A stretch of 38,071 nt of DNA from an uncultured Alphaproteobacteria bacterium. GTDB taxonomy: Bacteria > Pseudomonadota > Alphaproteobacteria > SP197. Position 1 is the first letter of the stretch. Every line of letters begins with the position of its first letter. Positions 1 through 8,434 of the stretch are shown here, piece by piece. The notes beneath the pieces are model-generated. The model was not told the origin of the DNA. It was given only the letters and a program-made list of their open reading frames with translations, and did not search any database. Where the stretch lies: assembly GCA_938048755.1 (NCBI GenBank), contig CALIUG010000285.1, forward strand, positions 1 through 38,071, given 5' to 3'. Position numbers and translations under genes: made by a program.

Positions 1-42
1 CTCCCGCCGTTGATCCAACACAGAAATCTCCTTCCACGGCAT
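1..42 (-). CDS. IS481-type transposase, N-terminal 14 codons only
   Basis: Reading leftward from ATG at 40-42, the first 14 codons give MPWKEISVLDQRRE and are still open at the window edge. A strong AGGAGG ribosome site lies six bases before the ATG. MPWKE...QRREF is the usual start of alphaproteobacterial IS481-family transposases, just before their helix-turn-helix. This is recognition from memory of the family, from a very short stretch. The catalytic DDE core would be outside the window. Confidence 0.6.
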   Translation of the reverse strand, partial: MPWKEISVLDQRRE

Positions 43-123
43 GCCGATCCTCCTGTGAGAAAACATGCCAAAAGTGTCAGGGATCTCTCCGAACAACTGT
101 AAGATATCTCTCCGGGCTGAACA
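1..123 (-). mobile_element. End of an IS481-type insertion sequence, cut by the window edge
   Basis: The transposase start at position 42 reads leftward out of the window. Upstream of it on the minus strand lie two 9-bp direct repeats, ATCTCTCCG on the plus strand at 83-91 and 106-114. On the minus strand a TGTTCAGCCC-type end begins at about 123. IS481 elements commonly start with TGT and carry repeated motifs inside the terminal repeat, so I place the element boundary near 123. No partner end or target duplication is visible, so the boundary is an estimate. Confidence 0.55.
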
Positions 124-178
124 TCAAGTCGGAGGATGACATTGTGGGAGTGGGACTATCTCTGTTTGCAGGAATGCA

Positions 179-1183
179 TCAGTCTGCGCTGCTGAAGGCG
201 TCGGGGTAGCCGAACAGGCCGGCGACACCGCCGGTATGGAGGAAGACGACGTTGTCTTCGGCTCTGAACGCGCCATCGCGGACCATGGAAATCAGACCGG
301 CCATGGCTTTCCCGGAATAGACCGGATCAAGCAGGATGGCTTCCGTGCGTGCCAGCAGGGTGACCGCTTCGATCATGCCCGGCGTCGGGAAGCCATACCC
401 TTCTCCGATGAAGCGGTCATCGGTTTCGATATGGGATGGCTTCACCAGCCCGGGCAGCCCCAGATGGCTGCAGGTACGCTCGGCCAGCTCGATGACCATG
501 GCATCCTGTTCCGCGCTCGGCCGGCCGACACAGAACCCGCGCACGGGTATGCCGGCGTTGACGGCTTCCAGGCCTGCGACAAATCCGGCCTGGGTTCCGG
601 CACTGCCGGTGGCATGCACGGCGTGATCGATGGCAAGGCCGATCTCCGAGGCCTGATAGACGAGCTCAAGTGCAGCACCCACATAACCCAGTGCGCCGAC
701 CGGGCTGGAGCCGCCGCCGGGGATCACATAGGGCGTGGCGCCCTCCCCGCGAAGCTGCTCGGCAAGGGTTTCCATCTCCGCATCCATGTCCGAGCCGTTG
801 GGCCTGGGAGCAATAATCGCATCGAACATGCGATCCAGCAGGATATTGCCGTTGGTGCGGTAACTCTCGCTGGGTTCAAAGGCAGGCTCTTCCAGAACGA
901 TATGACAGGGCAGGCCCAGCCGGGCCGAAGCCGCGGCCGTCTGACGCGCATGGTTAGACTGGGTCGCGCCGGTCGTGATGATGGTATCGGCACCCTGCTC
1001 CATGGCATCGGCCAGGAGATACTCGAGCTTGCGCGTCTTGTTGCCGCCGGTGGCAAGACCGGTGCAGTCATCCCGCTTGATCCAGAGCCGTGGCCCGCCC
1101 AGGAAATCGGAGAGACGATCCATCGGCTCCAGCGGTGTGGGCAGATGGGCAAGCGAGATGCGCGGAAAACGGCCGAGATTCAT
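179..1183 (-). CDS. D-cysteine desulfhydrase / ACC deaminase-like PLP enzyme
   Basis: A 334-residue fold-type II PLP enzyme of the D-cysteine desulfhydrase (DcyD) and ACC deaminase family, which breaks D-cysteine to pyruvate, sulfide and ammonia or opens 1-aminocyclopropane-1-carboxylate. The PLP lysine is K49 in the GGNKTRK motif, and TTGATQSNHARQ at about 87-99 is the family's substrate and phosphate region. VIPGGGSSPVGALGY and the C-terminal HTGG are also typical. The start at 1183 follows AGGA at a good distance; the frame is open further upstream, but that would overlap dmdA. It starts 10 bases after the dmdA stop on the same strand, so the two are almost certainly cotranscribed. The SNHARQ wording fits DcyD better than true ACC deaminase, but the substrate cannot be read from sequence. 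The pairing with dmdA suggests a role in sulfur metabolism (inference). Confidence 0.85.
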   Translation of the reverse strand: MNLGRFPRISLAHLPTPLEPMDRLSDFLGGPRLWIKRDDCTGLATGGNKTRKLEYLLADAMEQGADTIITTGATQSNHARQTAAASARLGLPCHIVLEEPAFEPSESYRTNGNILLDRMFDAIIAPRPNGSDMDAEMETLAEQLRGEGATPYVIPGGGSSPVGALGYVGAALELVYQASEIGLAIDHAVHATGSAGTQAGFVAGLEAVNAGIPVRGFCVGRPSAEQDAMVIELAERTCSHLGLPGLVKPSHIETDDRFIGEGYGFPTPGMIEAVTLLARTEAILLDPVYSGKAMAGLISMVRDGAFRAEDNVVFLHTGGVAGLFGYPDAFSSAD

Positions 1184-1193
1184 GCGTTCGTTC

Positions 1194-2306
1194 CTAGATG
1201 AAGGGGATTGCAGCGACCTTGCCCTGGCGGTTGCCGGCCGGTGTCTCGATGGTGACCTCCCGGCCGATGTCCCAGGCCGACCGGTCGACCATGGCAAAGC
1301 CGATATTGGTCGAGAGATCCGGCGAATAGGCAGCCGAGGTCACGGAACCAACGACATGGCCATTGGCAAGGAGCGGCCATGCCTCGACACAGGCAGGGCA
1401 ATCGTCACCTTCAAAGGTAACGCCGCGCATCTGACGCTGCGGGCCACCATCGGCGACGATCTTCTCAAGCGCGGCACGGGCCATGAAGTCATGATCCCCA
1501 TCAAGGCGGCAGTATTTCTCCAATCCACATTCGAGAGGGTTGTGTTCGATGGTCATGTCGTTGCCATAAGAATAGAGCCCACCCTCGATCCTCTCGATCA
1601 GGTTGGGACAGCCGGCATGGACCTGAAGATCCTGGCCCGCAGCAAACAGGGCGTCATAGAGCGCCTGGCCCTTTTCGGCATCATCAACATAGACCTCGAA
1701 CCCGCCCTGCTTGGACCAGCCCGACCGGGCAACCACGAAGTCATGGCCTTCAAAGGCAAGTTCGGCAAATCGGAAAAACCGGATGGCGCGCACCTCTTCG
1801 CCGAAGATGCGGGCAGCAAGATCATCGGACCTGGGACCCTGGATACCCAGCGGCCAGACATCAGGCTCGAACACCGCGACATCGAGACCCAGACCGAAGG
1901 CCAGGCCCTTGGCCCACAGAACCACATCGGAATCGGCCACGGAGATCCAGAACCGGTCTTCGGCCAGCTTCAGCAGAACAGGATCGTTGATCATGCGTCC
2001 GGCTTCATCGACCAGCGGGACGTAGGCACATTGTCCAACGACAACCTTTCCCAGATTGCGCGGCGTCATGAGCTGGGCAAGGCGGGCGGCATCGGGGCCC
2101 GCAAGCTCGACCTGGCGCTCACAACCAACATCCCAGACCTGAACATGCTGTTTCAGGTGGTGATAGTCCTCTACCACCGAGCGAAACGCGGTGGGGAGCA
2201 GCATGTGGTTGTAAACCGTGTAGCCCTTCACACCAGCGGCTTCGACGCGCGTTGAAAAGGGGGTGCGGCGCGTGCGCCTGGAAGCAGCAAGAATCGGTGT
2301 CGACAT
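1194..2306 (-). CDS. dmdA: Dimethylsulfoniopropionate demethylase DmdA
   Basis: A 370-residue member of the GcvT aminomethyltransferase fold. DmdA moves one methyl group of DMSP to tetrahydrofolate, giving methylmercaptopropionate; it is cytoplasmic and the first step of DMSP demethylation. The features that separate it from glycine-cleavage T protein are an N-terminal RRTRRTPFSTRVEAAGVKGY stretch, YTVYNHMLLP, HVQVWDVGCERQVE, SGWSKQGGFEVYV and CPNLIERIEGGLYSYGND, all close to what I recall of SAR11 and Roseobacter DmdA. Length matches the family. Start: ATG at 2306 with AGGA eleven bases upstream; a longer frame to 2354 has no such site. It leads a two-gene unit with the PLP desulfhydrase downstream. 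Other GcvT-like demethylases (sarcosine or dimethylglycine type) are the main alternative but are usually fused or longer. Confidence 0.85.
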   Translation of the reverse strand: MSTPILAASRRTRRTPFSTRVEAAGVKGYTVYNHMLLPTAFRSVVEDYHHLKQHVQVWDVGCERQVELAGPDAARLAQLMTPRNLGKVVVGQCAYVPLVDEAGRMINDPVLLKLAEDRFWISVADSDVVLWAKGLAFGLGLDVAVFEPDVWPLGIQGPRSDDLAARIFGEEVRAIRFFRFAELAFEGHDFVVARSGWSKQGGFEVYVDDAEKGQALYDALFAAGQDLQVHAGCPNLIERIEGGLYSYGNDMTIEHNPLECGLEKYCRLDGDHDFMARAALEKIVADGGPQRQMRGVTFEGDDCPACVEAWPLLANGHVVGSVTSAAYSPDLSTNIGFAMVDRSAWDIGREVTIETPAGNRQGKVAAIPFI

Positions 2307-2379
2307 GAGATCGTCCTGTTGGCGGCGGCACTGCGCCCGAAGTGGTGCAGGCATCGCTTCCCTTTAACGCGAAATTCTC

Positions 2380-2400
2380 CCTGCCGCCAAGGGCAACAGG
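2380..2400 (-). terminator. Hairpin between the serine hydrolase and dmdA
   Basis: CCTG-TT-GCC-CTT-GGC-GG-CAGG on the minus strand forms a small interrupted hairpin 12 bases after the serine hydrolase stop, followed by GAGAATTT. It is where a terminator of the broken hydrolase gene would sit, just ahead of dmdA. The stem is short and has a mismatch, and the T tract is poor. Confidence 0.3.
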
Positions 2401-2412
2401 GGATTTCCGTCT

Positions 2413-3957
2413 TCAGTCGGGCTGGCGATCCAACGTGGCATGTCCGGAATGTTCGAGATCTTCCAGCATCAGGCTGTCAGCAACCTGGTCAGCGCCGATG
2501 ACGAACTGCGCAAGCGACGGGAAATCAGGCGTTTCGGCATAGGGATAATAGAGAAAGAGGTCGCGGTCGAAGTGGATCAGAGGGAAGGTCAGGCTGGCAT
2601 CGGGGCCATAACTGAGGGTGAGCCCACCCGCTTCCTCCCGCACGATGGCTTCGCCGGCATAGGCATTAGCGTACGTTCCAACATAGGCATCTGAGGGAAA
2701 CGCCGCCGCAGGCGCAGCCGGTGGCGTGCCATAGAAGGCAATCGCTTCTGCCATGGCAGGACCGAACATCGAACCATAGAGGCCATTCCATGCAGTGGCC
2801 CAGTCACGCGTTGCTTCGCCTTCGAACACCAGATCAAAGAACGTATTGGAAATTGCTTCGGGCATGCCGGTCGGGAACGCATTGGCGATGACCACGATTC
2901 CCAGCTCCTCCTGAGGCAGGAGATTGGCAACTGTCCTGGCACCCGTGCTGAACGCGCCGGCATGCGCCCAGATGGGTCCGCGGGGACCATAGCTGATGTT
3001 CCAGCCCAGAGCATAAAAGCTTGGGAGACCGGTAACCCGATGGATTCCTCGTTCGATAACCGGTGTATGGGTTTGCGCCAGAGCGGCCGGGTCGATCAAC
3101 TGCCGACCGTCTATCATGCCGTCGCCAAGTTGCAGGCGCATCCATTGGGCCAGGGCGCGGGCATTGCTGCTGACGCCGCCGGCGGGCGACTGGGCATCGG
3201 GCTGGCGCAGAGCAAGCGCCTGCCAGGCGTCATCATGCCATGCATGCAGGACTGCCCGGTTCTCCTGTTCCAGGAAATCAGCATGGAGTGAACTGCTTTC
3301 CCTCATGCCAAGGGGTTCATAGAGCAGAACCTGTGATGCCTCTTCCCAGCTCATGCCGGCCGCTTGCGCCGCGGCCTGTGCACCGGCGGTCAGGCCGAAG
3401 TTGCTGTAGGAATAGGCTGAACGGAAACTCTACAGGGGCGGAACCAGCCGCAGGCGCTCGAGAATGGTGTCGCGGTCAAAGCCCATGGCTTCGAGATCAT
3501 CACCGGCAAGGCCCGGCAGGCCGCTGGTATGGGAAAGCAGGTCGCGGATCGTGACCTGCGCTGTGGGATAGGCCTCGTAGAGCTGGAAGGTCGGATCGAT
3601 TTCAGCCATCCGGCTGTCCCATGAAACCGTTCCCTGGCTTACGATTGCAGCGACCACCGTGGAGGCAAGCGGCTTGGATAGAGATGCAATCTGGAACACC
3701 GTATCGGCATCCACCTTTTCGGGCTTCCCGACCTCGCGAACACCAAACCCTTCCAGAAAGACAACCTCATCCTTGTAGACAACCGCGACCGACAGGCCCG
3801 GCACCAGCCCGGCATCAATGGCTTCCTCGATGTAAGCCTGCAGTCTGGGCAAGGCTGATGCGACAGCTTCATCACGCGCATCCCCGGCAGAGGCAACGTT
3901 TGCACCGGCGAACATGGCGGCCACCACAAGATTGCTGAACAGCAGCGGAAGTTTCAT
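2413..3957 (-). pseudogene. Secreted serine hydrolase (beta-lactamase family), broken by an in-frame TAG
   Basis: Read through one stop, this is a 514-codon penicillin-binding-protein-like serine hydrolase. Residues 1-24 form a signal peptide ending in ASA. SLSK is the SxxK catalytic motif, HTSGLPG follows, YSYSNFG is the YxN motif, and WAHAGAFSTG stands where the HxG/KTG motif belongs. The last ~110 residues resemble the DUF3471-type C-terminal domain. The TAG at 3430-3432 follows RLVPPL. The next codons continue in the same frame (SFRSAYSYSNFGL) through the expected motif, so this is a nonsense change and not a frameshift. GAG or CAG to TAG is the simplest explanation. A sequencing error, recent decay or amber readthrough cannot be told apart here. 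The start at 3957 follows ATG with the signal peptide in frame. Confidence 0.8.
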
Positions 3958-4032
3958 GGGTTGTCTCCATCCTGATCCCTCGACAGTTTAGCGAGTCGCC
4001 GGAGGCAGCACCACGATCAAGCCTTCTCCTCT

Positions 4033-4050
4033 TGACGCGCTTTTGCGTCA
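4033..4050. promoter_or_regulatory. TGACGC-N6-GCGTCA palindrome, possible operator
   Basis: A perfect 6-bp inverted repeat with a 6-bp spacer sits in the 132-bp gap between the divergent serine hydrolase remnant and the acetyltransferase gene. Its left arm overlaps a TTGACG that could serve as a -35 element for the plus-strand gene. No convincing -10 follows at the right distance, so only the symmetry is firm. Confidence 0.3.
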
Positions 4051-4089
4051 CCCGTGATGGTTTAAAGACCCATCCAGCAGGAACGTCAC

Positions 4090-4545
4090 ATGCAGCCGCA
4101 CGCGATCACTCGGTTCGACACATTGCCTCAAACGGTCAGCAGCCTGGTTGAGTCTGGCCATCGAACCTATGAGCGCAGCCACGGTGTTCGCTGCGACTAC
4201 ACGCCATTTTCCCTGGTCCTGCGTGACGAAGCAGGAGCGATAGCGGGCGTGTTGAGTGCCTACACTGCCTATGCCGAGGTTTACGTCGATGACCTCTGGG
4301 TTGCGGAAGAAGCCCGTGGCAAGGGGTTTGGCAAGGCGCTGCTGACTGCGTTGGAAAGACAGTTTGCCGGTCAAGGCTTCAACAACATCAACCTTGTCAC
4401 GAGCGCGTTTCAGGCTGTGGCATTCTACAAGGCATGCGGGTTCGAGGTTGAATTCGTGCGCGAAAACCCGATGAACCCGAAACTGAGCAAGACGTTTTTC
4501 ATCAAGTACTTCGATGAAGCCGAACAGAACCGGGGAATCCTCTAG
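4090..4545 (+). CDS. GNAT-family N-acetyltransferase
   Basis: A 151-residue single-domain GNAT protein, which transfers an acetyl group from acetyl-CoA to an amine. The acetyl-CoA pyrophosphate loop is plain in VAEEARGKGFGKALL (about residues 76-90), matching R/Q-x-x-G-x-G/A. A beta-bulge strand, YAEVYVDDLWV, precedes it, and the late AVAFYKACGFE is the usual motif B. The ATG at 4090 follows AGGA seven bases upstream. The substrate cannot be told. It stands alone on the plus strand, 55 bases ahead of the TPR gene and perhaps cotranscribed with it. The end is close to IKYFDEAE, within the family's normal length. Confidence 0.85.
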   Translation: MQPHAITRFDTLPQTVSSLVESGHRTYERSHGVRCDYTPFSLVLRDEAGAIAGVLSAYTAYAEVYVDDLWVAEEARGKGFGKALLTALERQFAGQGFNNINLVTSAFQAVAFYKACGFEVEFVRENPMNPKLSKTFFIKYFDEAEQNRGIL

Positions 4546-4600
4546 AGCGTCAGGCCCATTCGGGGCAACATCCCGGGAAGATACGGGCAGGGAGAACACG

Positions 4601-6262
4601 TTGGACGATTACTACGATACCGGCAGCCATACGATGAAGGTCACGACCTCTTCCGATCTTGCGCAGACCTGGTTTGATCGCGGGCTGGCCTGGGCCTATG
4701 GCTTCAATTTCGAAGAAGCGCTGCGTTGTTTCAAGCGGGCTGCCGACGCCGACCCCGATTGCGCCATGGCCTGGTGGGGCGTCGCCTATGCCGGTGGCCC
4801 AGTCTACAACCGCGGCTGGACCAAGTTCGATGCCATCGAACTGCCCCGCATTCTCAAGGAAACCCATGAAGCCGCCCAACGCGCGATGGCGTTGAAGGAT
4901 GCGGCCACCGATCTGGAACAGAAGCTGATCGAGGCGATTGCCCAGCGGCATCCCTCCGATCAGGCCCCACCGGATTTTGCCGTGTGGACCGACGCCTATG
5001 CCGATGCCATGCGAACGGCGCACCAGGCACACAGCGACAGCCCCGATGTCTGCTCGCTGGCCGCCGAAGCCCTGATGACACGCACGCCCTGGCGTCTCTG
5101 GGATCTCAATACCGGCGAGCCCCGTGAAGGTGCATCCACGCTGGAAGCACGCAAGATCCTGGAAGACGCCATTGCTGCGGTCGAGCAGAAGGGCCCGGAA
5201 CGCCATGCCGGCCTGCTGCATTGCTACATTCACGTGATGGAAATGTCGCCGATCCCCGAGGCCGCCCTGAGGGCCGGAGACCAACTGGGCGGCATCATTC
5301 CCGACAGCGGACATCTGCACCACATGTCGACCCATATCGACTTTCAGTGCGGGCATTACCACAACGTCGTGGTGAGGAATTCCAGAGCAATCGAATCAGA
5401 CCTGAAGTTCCTGGCCGAACACGGTCCGCTCAACCTCTATACCTATTCGCGCATCCACAACATTCACTTCAAGCTCTATGGCGCGATGTTCCTGGCCCAG
5501 TACGCCACGGCCATGGAAGCCGTGCGTGAGTTCGAGGAAACCGTGCCCGAAGCGGTGATCCGCATGGAAAGCCCGCCCATGGCCGATATCCTGGAGGGCT
5601 ATTACGGCTTGAAGTATCACGCGCTGATCCGGTTCGGACGCTGGCAGGAGATCATCGACGAACCCCTGCCCGCTGACCCAGACCTCTACCTGGTGACCAC
5701 CGCCGTCGCGCATTACGCCAAGACCGTGGCCTATGCGGCATCGGGCGATGTTCCCGGCGCCGAACGCGAGAAACCGAAATTCTATGCGGCCAGAGCACGC
5801 GTCCCGGAATCACGCATGCTCTTCAACAATACCTGCATCAACATCCTGGCCGTGGCGGCACAGATGCTGGAGGGCGAACTGGAGTACCGGCGCGGCAATC
5901 ATGAGGTTGCATTCGATCATCTGCGCGCCGCGATCGATCTGGAGGACAACCTGCCCTATGACGAACCCTGGGGCTGGATGCAGCCGGCACGCCACGCGCT
6001 GGGCGCGTTGTCTCTGGAACAGGGCAAGGTCGAGGACGCCCTGGCGGTCTATCGTGCCGATCTGGGTTTTGATCCCAGCGTCATCCGGGCACGGCGCCAC
6101 CCCGACAATGTCTGGAGCCTGCATGGCCTGAACGAATGCCTGCGACGGCTCGGCAGAGAAGAAGAGCGCGCACAGATCCAGCAGAGTCTGACCCTTGCCA
6201 TGGCGCGCGCCGATGTGCCGATCAAGGCATCCTGCTTCTGCAGGTTGAGCCATGCTGCCTGA
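4601..6262 (+). CDS. TPR-repeat protein of unknown function
   Basis: About 553 residues with tetratricopeptide-like helical pairs. The N-terminal block WFDRGLAWAYGFNFEEALRC (about 22-41) and AADADPDCAMAWWGVAYAGG are hallmarks of a conserved bacterial TPR family. Later pairs include EYRRGNHEVAFDHLRAAI and LSLEQGKVEDALAVYRADLG. HLHHMSTHI near the middle is histidine rich, and I recall it as conserved in this family. I chose TTG at 4601 because GGGAG lies six bases before it and the family begins with a YYDTGSH-like sequence. The upstream ATG at 4514 would overlap the acetyltransferase, and ATG at 4634 would remove family-conserved residues. No signal peptide or membrane segment is present. The function is unknown; protein-protein scaffolding is only a guess. 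Confidence 0.8.
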   Translation: MDDYYDTGSHTMKVTTSSDLAQTWFDRGLAWAYGFNFEEALRCFKRAADADPDCAMAWWGVAYAGGPVYNRGWTKFDAIELPRILKETHEAAQRAMALKDAATDLEQKLIEAIAQRHPSDQAPPDFAVWTDAYADAMRTAHQAHSDSPDVCSLAAEALMTRTPWRLWDLNTGEPREGASTLEARKILEDAIAAVEQKGPERHAGLLHCYIHVMEMSPIPEAALRAGDQLGGIIPDSGHLHHMSTHIDFQCGHYHNVVVRNSRAIESDLKFLAEHGPLNLYTYSRIHNIHFKLYGAMFLAQYATAMEAVREFEETVPEAVIRMESPPMADILEGYYGLKYHALIRFGRWQEIIDEPLPADPDLYLVTTAVAHYAKTVAYAASGDVPGAEREKPKFYAARARVPESRMLFNNTCINILAVAAQMLEGELEYRRGNHEVAFDHLRAAIDLEDNLPYDEPWGWMQPARHALGALSLEQGKVEDALAVYRADLGFDPSVIRARRHPDNVWSLHGLNECLRRLGREEERAQIQQSLTLAMARADVPIKASCFCRLSHAA

Positions 6263-6336
6263 CCCGCATGTTGTCCTCTTGTGCATCACGCGGGAATGCT
6301 TGAGATAGAGGCACCAAACGACAAGGAAGATGACGC

Positions 6337-6702
6337 ATGGCGCATGAAGGTCTGAAGTCGAGCGCACCCCATGTGGTGCCTGCGACCACTCTGGGCGACC
6401 TGAAGGATTGGGGCGACCAGCCCGACATGATCGAGGGTCAGTCGAAATCGAGTGGCGTGCTGCTCTGGAAAAACGCCGAGGGCACATCGGAATCGGGCCT
6501 GTGGGTCTGCACACCCGGCACCTGGCGCTTGAGCCTGCCCAGCGACGAGCTGTTTCACTTCATCGCAGGTCGGGGCACCTATACCAGCGATGACGGCGAG
6601 GTCATCGAGGTGAAGGCCGGCACCGTGGTGCATTTCAAGGAGGGCTGGAGCGGGCAATGCACCGTTCATGAGACCCTTCGCAACGTCTACATGCTGCGCT
6701 AA
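6337..6702 (+). CDS. Small cupin-domain protein (Cupin_3/DUF861 type), first of a tandem pair
   Basis: A single-domain cupin of 121 residues. The motif MIEGQSKSSGVLLWKN is followed by ELFHFIAGRGTYTSDDGEV, which is cupin motif 1 in degenerate form, and by VKAGTVVHFKEGW, motif 2. The classic metal-binding G(X)5HXH is reduced, as is common in the Cupin_3 branch (ureidoglycine aminohydrolase-like and ethanolamine-utilisation EutQ-like folds). A GGAAG site precedes ATG 6337. The next gene starts 11 bases after this stop and is a paralogue, so the two form an operon from tandem duplication. Both end in VYM-x-R after VHET. Neither substrate nor metal can be named. Confidence 0.8.
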   Translation: MAHEGLKSSAPHVVPATTLGDLKDWGDQPDMIEGQSKSSGVLLWKNAEGTSESGLWVCTPGTWRLSLPSDELFHFIAGRGTYTSDDGEVIEVKAGTVVHFKEGWSGQCTVHETLRNVYMLR

Positions 6703-6713
6703 GGAGCAGAGCG

Positions 6714-7058
6714 ATGAAAACACCTGTTCTGCAAGACCCCTGCGCCATCACCGATGTCGTCGACTGGGGTGATGTTCCCACCATGATCGAGGGTCAGTCG
6801 CGCACCTCCGGCGTGCTGCTGCACAAGGGACCCAACGGCGAATCCGAAACCGGCATCTGGATCTGCACGCCGGGATACTGGAACTGCCACGTGATCTCCG
6901 ACGAGTTCTGCCACTTCCTGGAGGGGCGGGCGACCTATGTGCATGAGTCGGGCGATGTCATCGAAATCACGCCCGATACCGCGGCCTTCTTCCCCAAGGA
7001 CTGGAAGGGTACGTGCCGGGTGCACGAGACCGTGCGCAAGGTCTACATGATCCGTTAG
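6714..7058 (+). CDS. Small cupin-domain protein, second of a tandem pair
   Basis: A 114-residue paralogue of the preceding cupin. By eye about half the positions are identical, including MIEGQS, the SETGIWICTPGYW block, DEFCHFLEGRATYVHESGDV and VHETVRKVYMIR. The nucleotide stretch ATGATCGAGGGTCAGTCG is identical in both genes. TAAGGAG supplies the ribosome site eight bases before the ATG. The protein is slightly shorter at the N-terminus. It lies 80 bases upstream of soxC on the same strand, so it could be cotranscribed with the sulfite dehydrogenase genes, although a separate promoter for soxC is possible. Small cupins of this type often bind a metal or a small carboxylate; nothing here decides which. 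Confidence 0.8.
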   Translation: MKTPVLQDPCAITDVVDWGDVPTMIEGQSRTSGVLLHKGPNGESETGIWICTPGYWNCHVISDEFCHFLEGRATYVHESGDVIEITPDTAAFFPKDWKGTCRVHETVRKVYMIR

Positions 7059-7138
7059 TCCCCTGCTGTTCATCGAACAGGCGACTCCCGAACCGCTTCT
7101 GGTCATAATCTTAAGCACAGCTTTGCAGGGAGCGCAGT

Positions 7139-8434
7139 TTGGCCAGGAAACCGAAGAACACGTTCTCGGTCGACCACATCGCCGGAGGTGGCCTTGTGGA
7201 CCGATGTCGGCTACTGGGCGGAGGCCTGACCCTGGGCGCCGGCATGGCGGCATCGGGGATCGCGATGACGGGCCCTACCCATGCCGATGCGGCGTTATCG
7301 GAATGGGTGACTCAGGCCGGCGAGACTGTGCGCGGTTATGGCGTGCCAGCACCGGAAGAAGGTTATGTTCAGCGCGCCCTGATCCGGCCCTATGGCGACC
7401 TGGCACCTGGTTACAGCTTTTCGGGCACGCCACTGCAGTATCTGCGCGGGTCGATCACGCCCAACGGCCTCCACTTTGAGGTGCATCACGGCGGACGGCC
7501 CCTGCTGGACGCCTATGATCACCGCCTGATGATCCATGGCCTGGTCGATCGGCCGCTTCAGTTCGATGCTGCGGCGCTGGAGCGTTATCCCATGGTCTCC
7601 AACGTGCATTTTCTGGAATGTGCGGGAAACAGTGGCCGCAACGCATCCGAGAATGGGCCGCCGCAAATCACCATCGATCAGCTGCACGGGCTGGTCTCAA
7701 ACGCCGAATGGACCGGCGTTCCCCTCAACCTTCTGCTTGATGAAGCCGGAGTCAGGCCCGAGGGCAAATGGGTCATAGCAATCGGTGATGACGGGCCGGG
7801 CATGGCGCGCTCGATCCCCATCGAGAAGATGATGGGTGACGGCATCCTGGCGCTCTATCAGAACGGCGAGCGCCTGCGGCCCGAACAGGGCTACCCCATG
7901 CGCCTGCTGCTGCCGGGTTACGAGGGGAACATGAACGTCAAATGGGTGACCAGCCTGTTCGTCACCGGAAGTCCGGCACACACCAAATCGGAATCGGGCG
8001 AGTACTCCGAGCTGCTGGCCGACGGACAGACCGCCCAGTTCACCTTCGGCATGGGTGTGAAGTCGCTGATCACACACCCCTCGGCCCTGATGACGATGCA
8101 GGGACCGGGATTCTATGAAATCTCCGAGCTGGCGTGGTCGGGTGCAGGACGGATCGCCCGGGTCGAGGTATCCGCCGATGGCGGACAAAGCTGGGCCGAT
8201 GCCGAACTGGCCGGGCCTGTCCTTTCCCGCGCCGTGACCCGGTTTCGCATCCCCTGGGTCTGGGACGGCACGCCGACGGACCTGGTGAGCCGGGCAACTG
8301 ATGAAACCGGAGCGGTGCAGCCGACCCGGACCGCCTGGAAGGCCAAGTATGCGCCTTCCAACTTCCTGCATTACAACGCGATCCAGCCATGGCGCATCAC
8401 CGCACAGGGAGAGGTCGAAAATGTCTATCTCTAG
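7139..8434 (+). CDS. soxC: SoxC-type sulfite dehydrogenase, molybdopterin subunit
   Basis: A 431-residue sulfite-oxidase-family protein. SoxC is the molybdenum subunit of the periplasmic SoxCD sulfur/sulfite dehydrogenase. Residues 97-150 (GTPLQYLRGSITPNGLHFE, LMIHGLVDRPL) and FLECAGNSGRN, with molybdenum ligand C161, are typical. EGKWVIAIGDDGPGMARSIP and GYPMRLLLPGYEGNMNVKW follow in SoxC order. The C-terminal dimerisation domain ends in GEVENVYL. The start is TTG 7139 after AGGGAG; a GTG at 7196 would shorten the leader. The leader reads DRCRLLGGGL, so the Tat twin arginine is interrupted by a cysteine (R22-C23-R24), although the hydrophobic stretch and an AxA-like end are present. The last 14 bases overlap soxD. 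No soxXYZAB genes are present. Confidence 0.9.
   Translation: MARKPKNTFSVDHIAGGGLVDRCRLLGGGLTLGAGMAASGIAMTGPTHADAALSEWVTQAGETVRGYGVPAPEEGYVQRALIRPYGDLAPGYSFSGTPLQYLRGSITPNGLHFEVHHGGRPLLDAYDHRLMIHGLVDRPLQFDAAALERYPMVSNVHFLECAGNSGRNASENGPPQITIDQLHGLVSNAEWTGVPLNLLLDEAGVRPEGKWVIAIGDDGPGMARSIPIEKMMGDGILALYQNGERLRPEQGYPMRLLLPGYEGNMNVKWVTSLFVTGSPAHTKSESGEYSELLADGQTAQFTFGMGVKSLITHPSALMTMQGPGFYEISELAWSGAGRIARVEVSADGGQSWADAELAGPVLSRAVTRFRIPWVWDGTPTDLVSRATDETGAVQPTRTAWKAKYAPSNFLHYNAIQPWRITAQGEVENVYL

Noticed and set aside
975-2255. Long plus-strand open frame antisense to dmdA and the PLP gene
   Set aside because: It has no family sequence and mirrors the codon pattern of the two real minus-strand genes, as expected in GC-rich DNA.
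2413-3957. Two separate minus-strand genes or a frameshift
   Set aside because: Both halves are in the same frame and the sequence between them completes the YxN motif, so one gene with a nonsense codon is the simplest reading.
4032-4061. A full sigma70 promoter for the GNAT gene
   Set aside because: TTGACG is good, but no -10 better than three of six matches stands at 16-18 bases; only the palindrome is reported.
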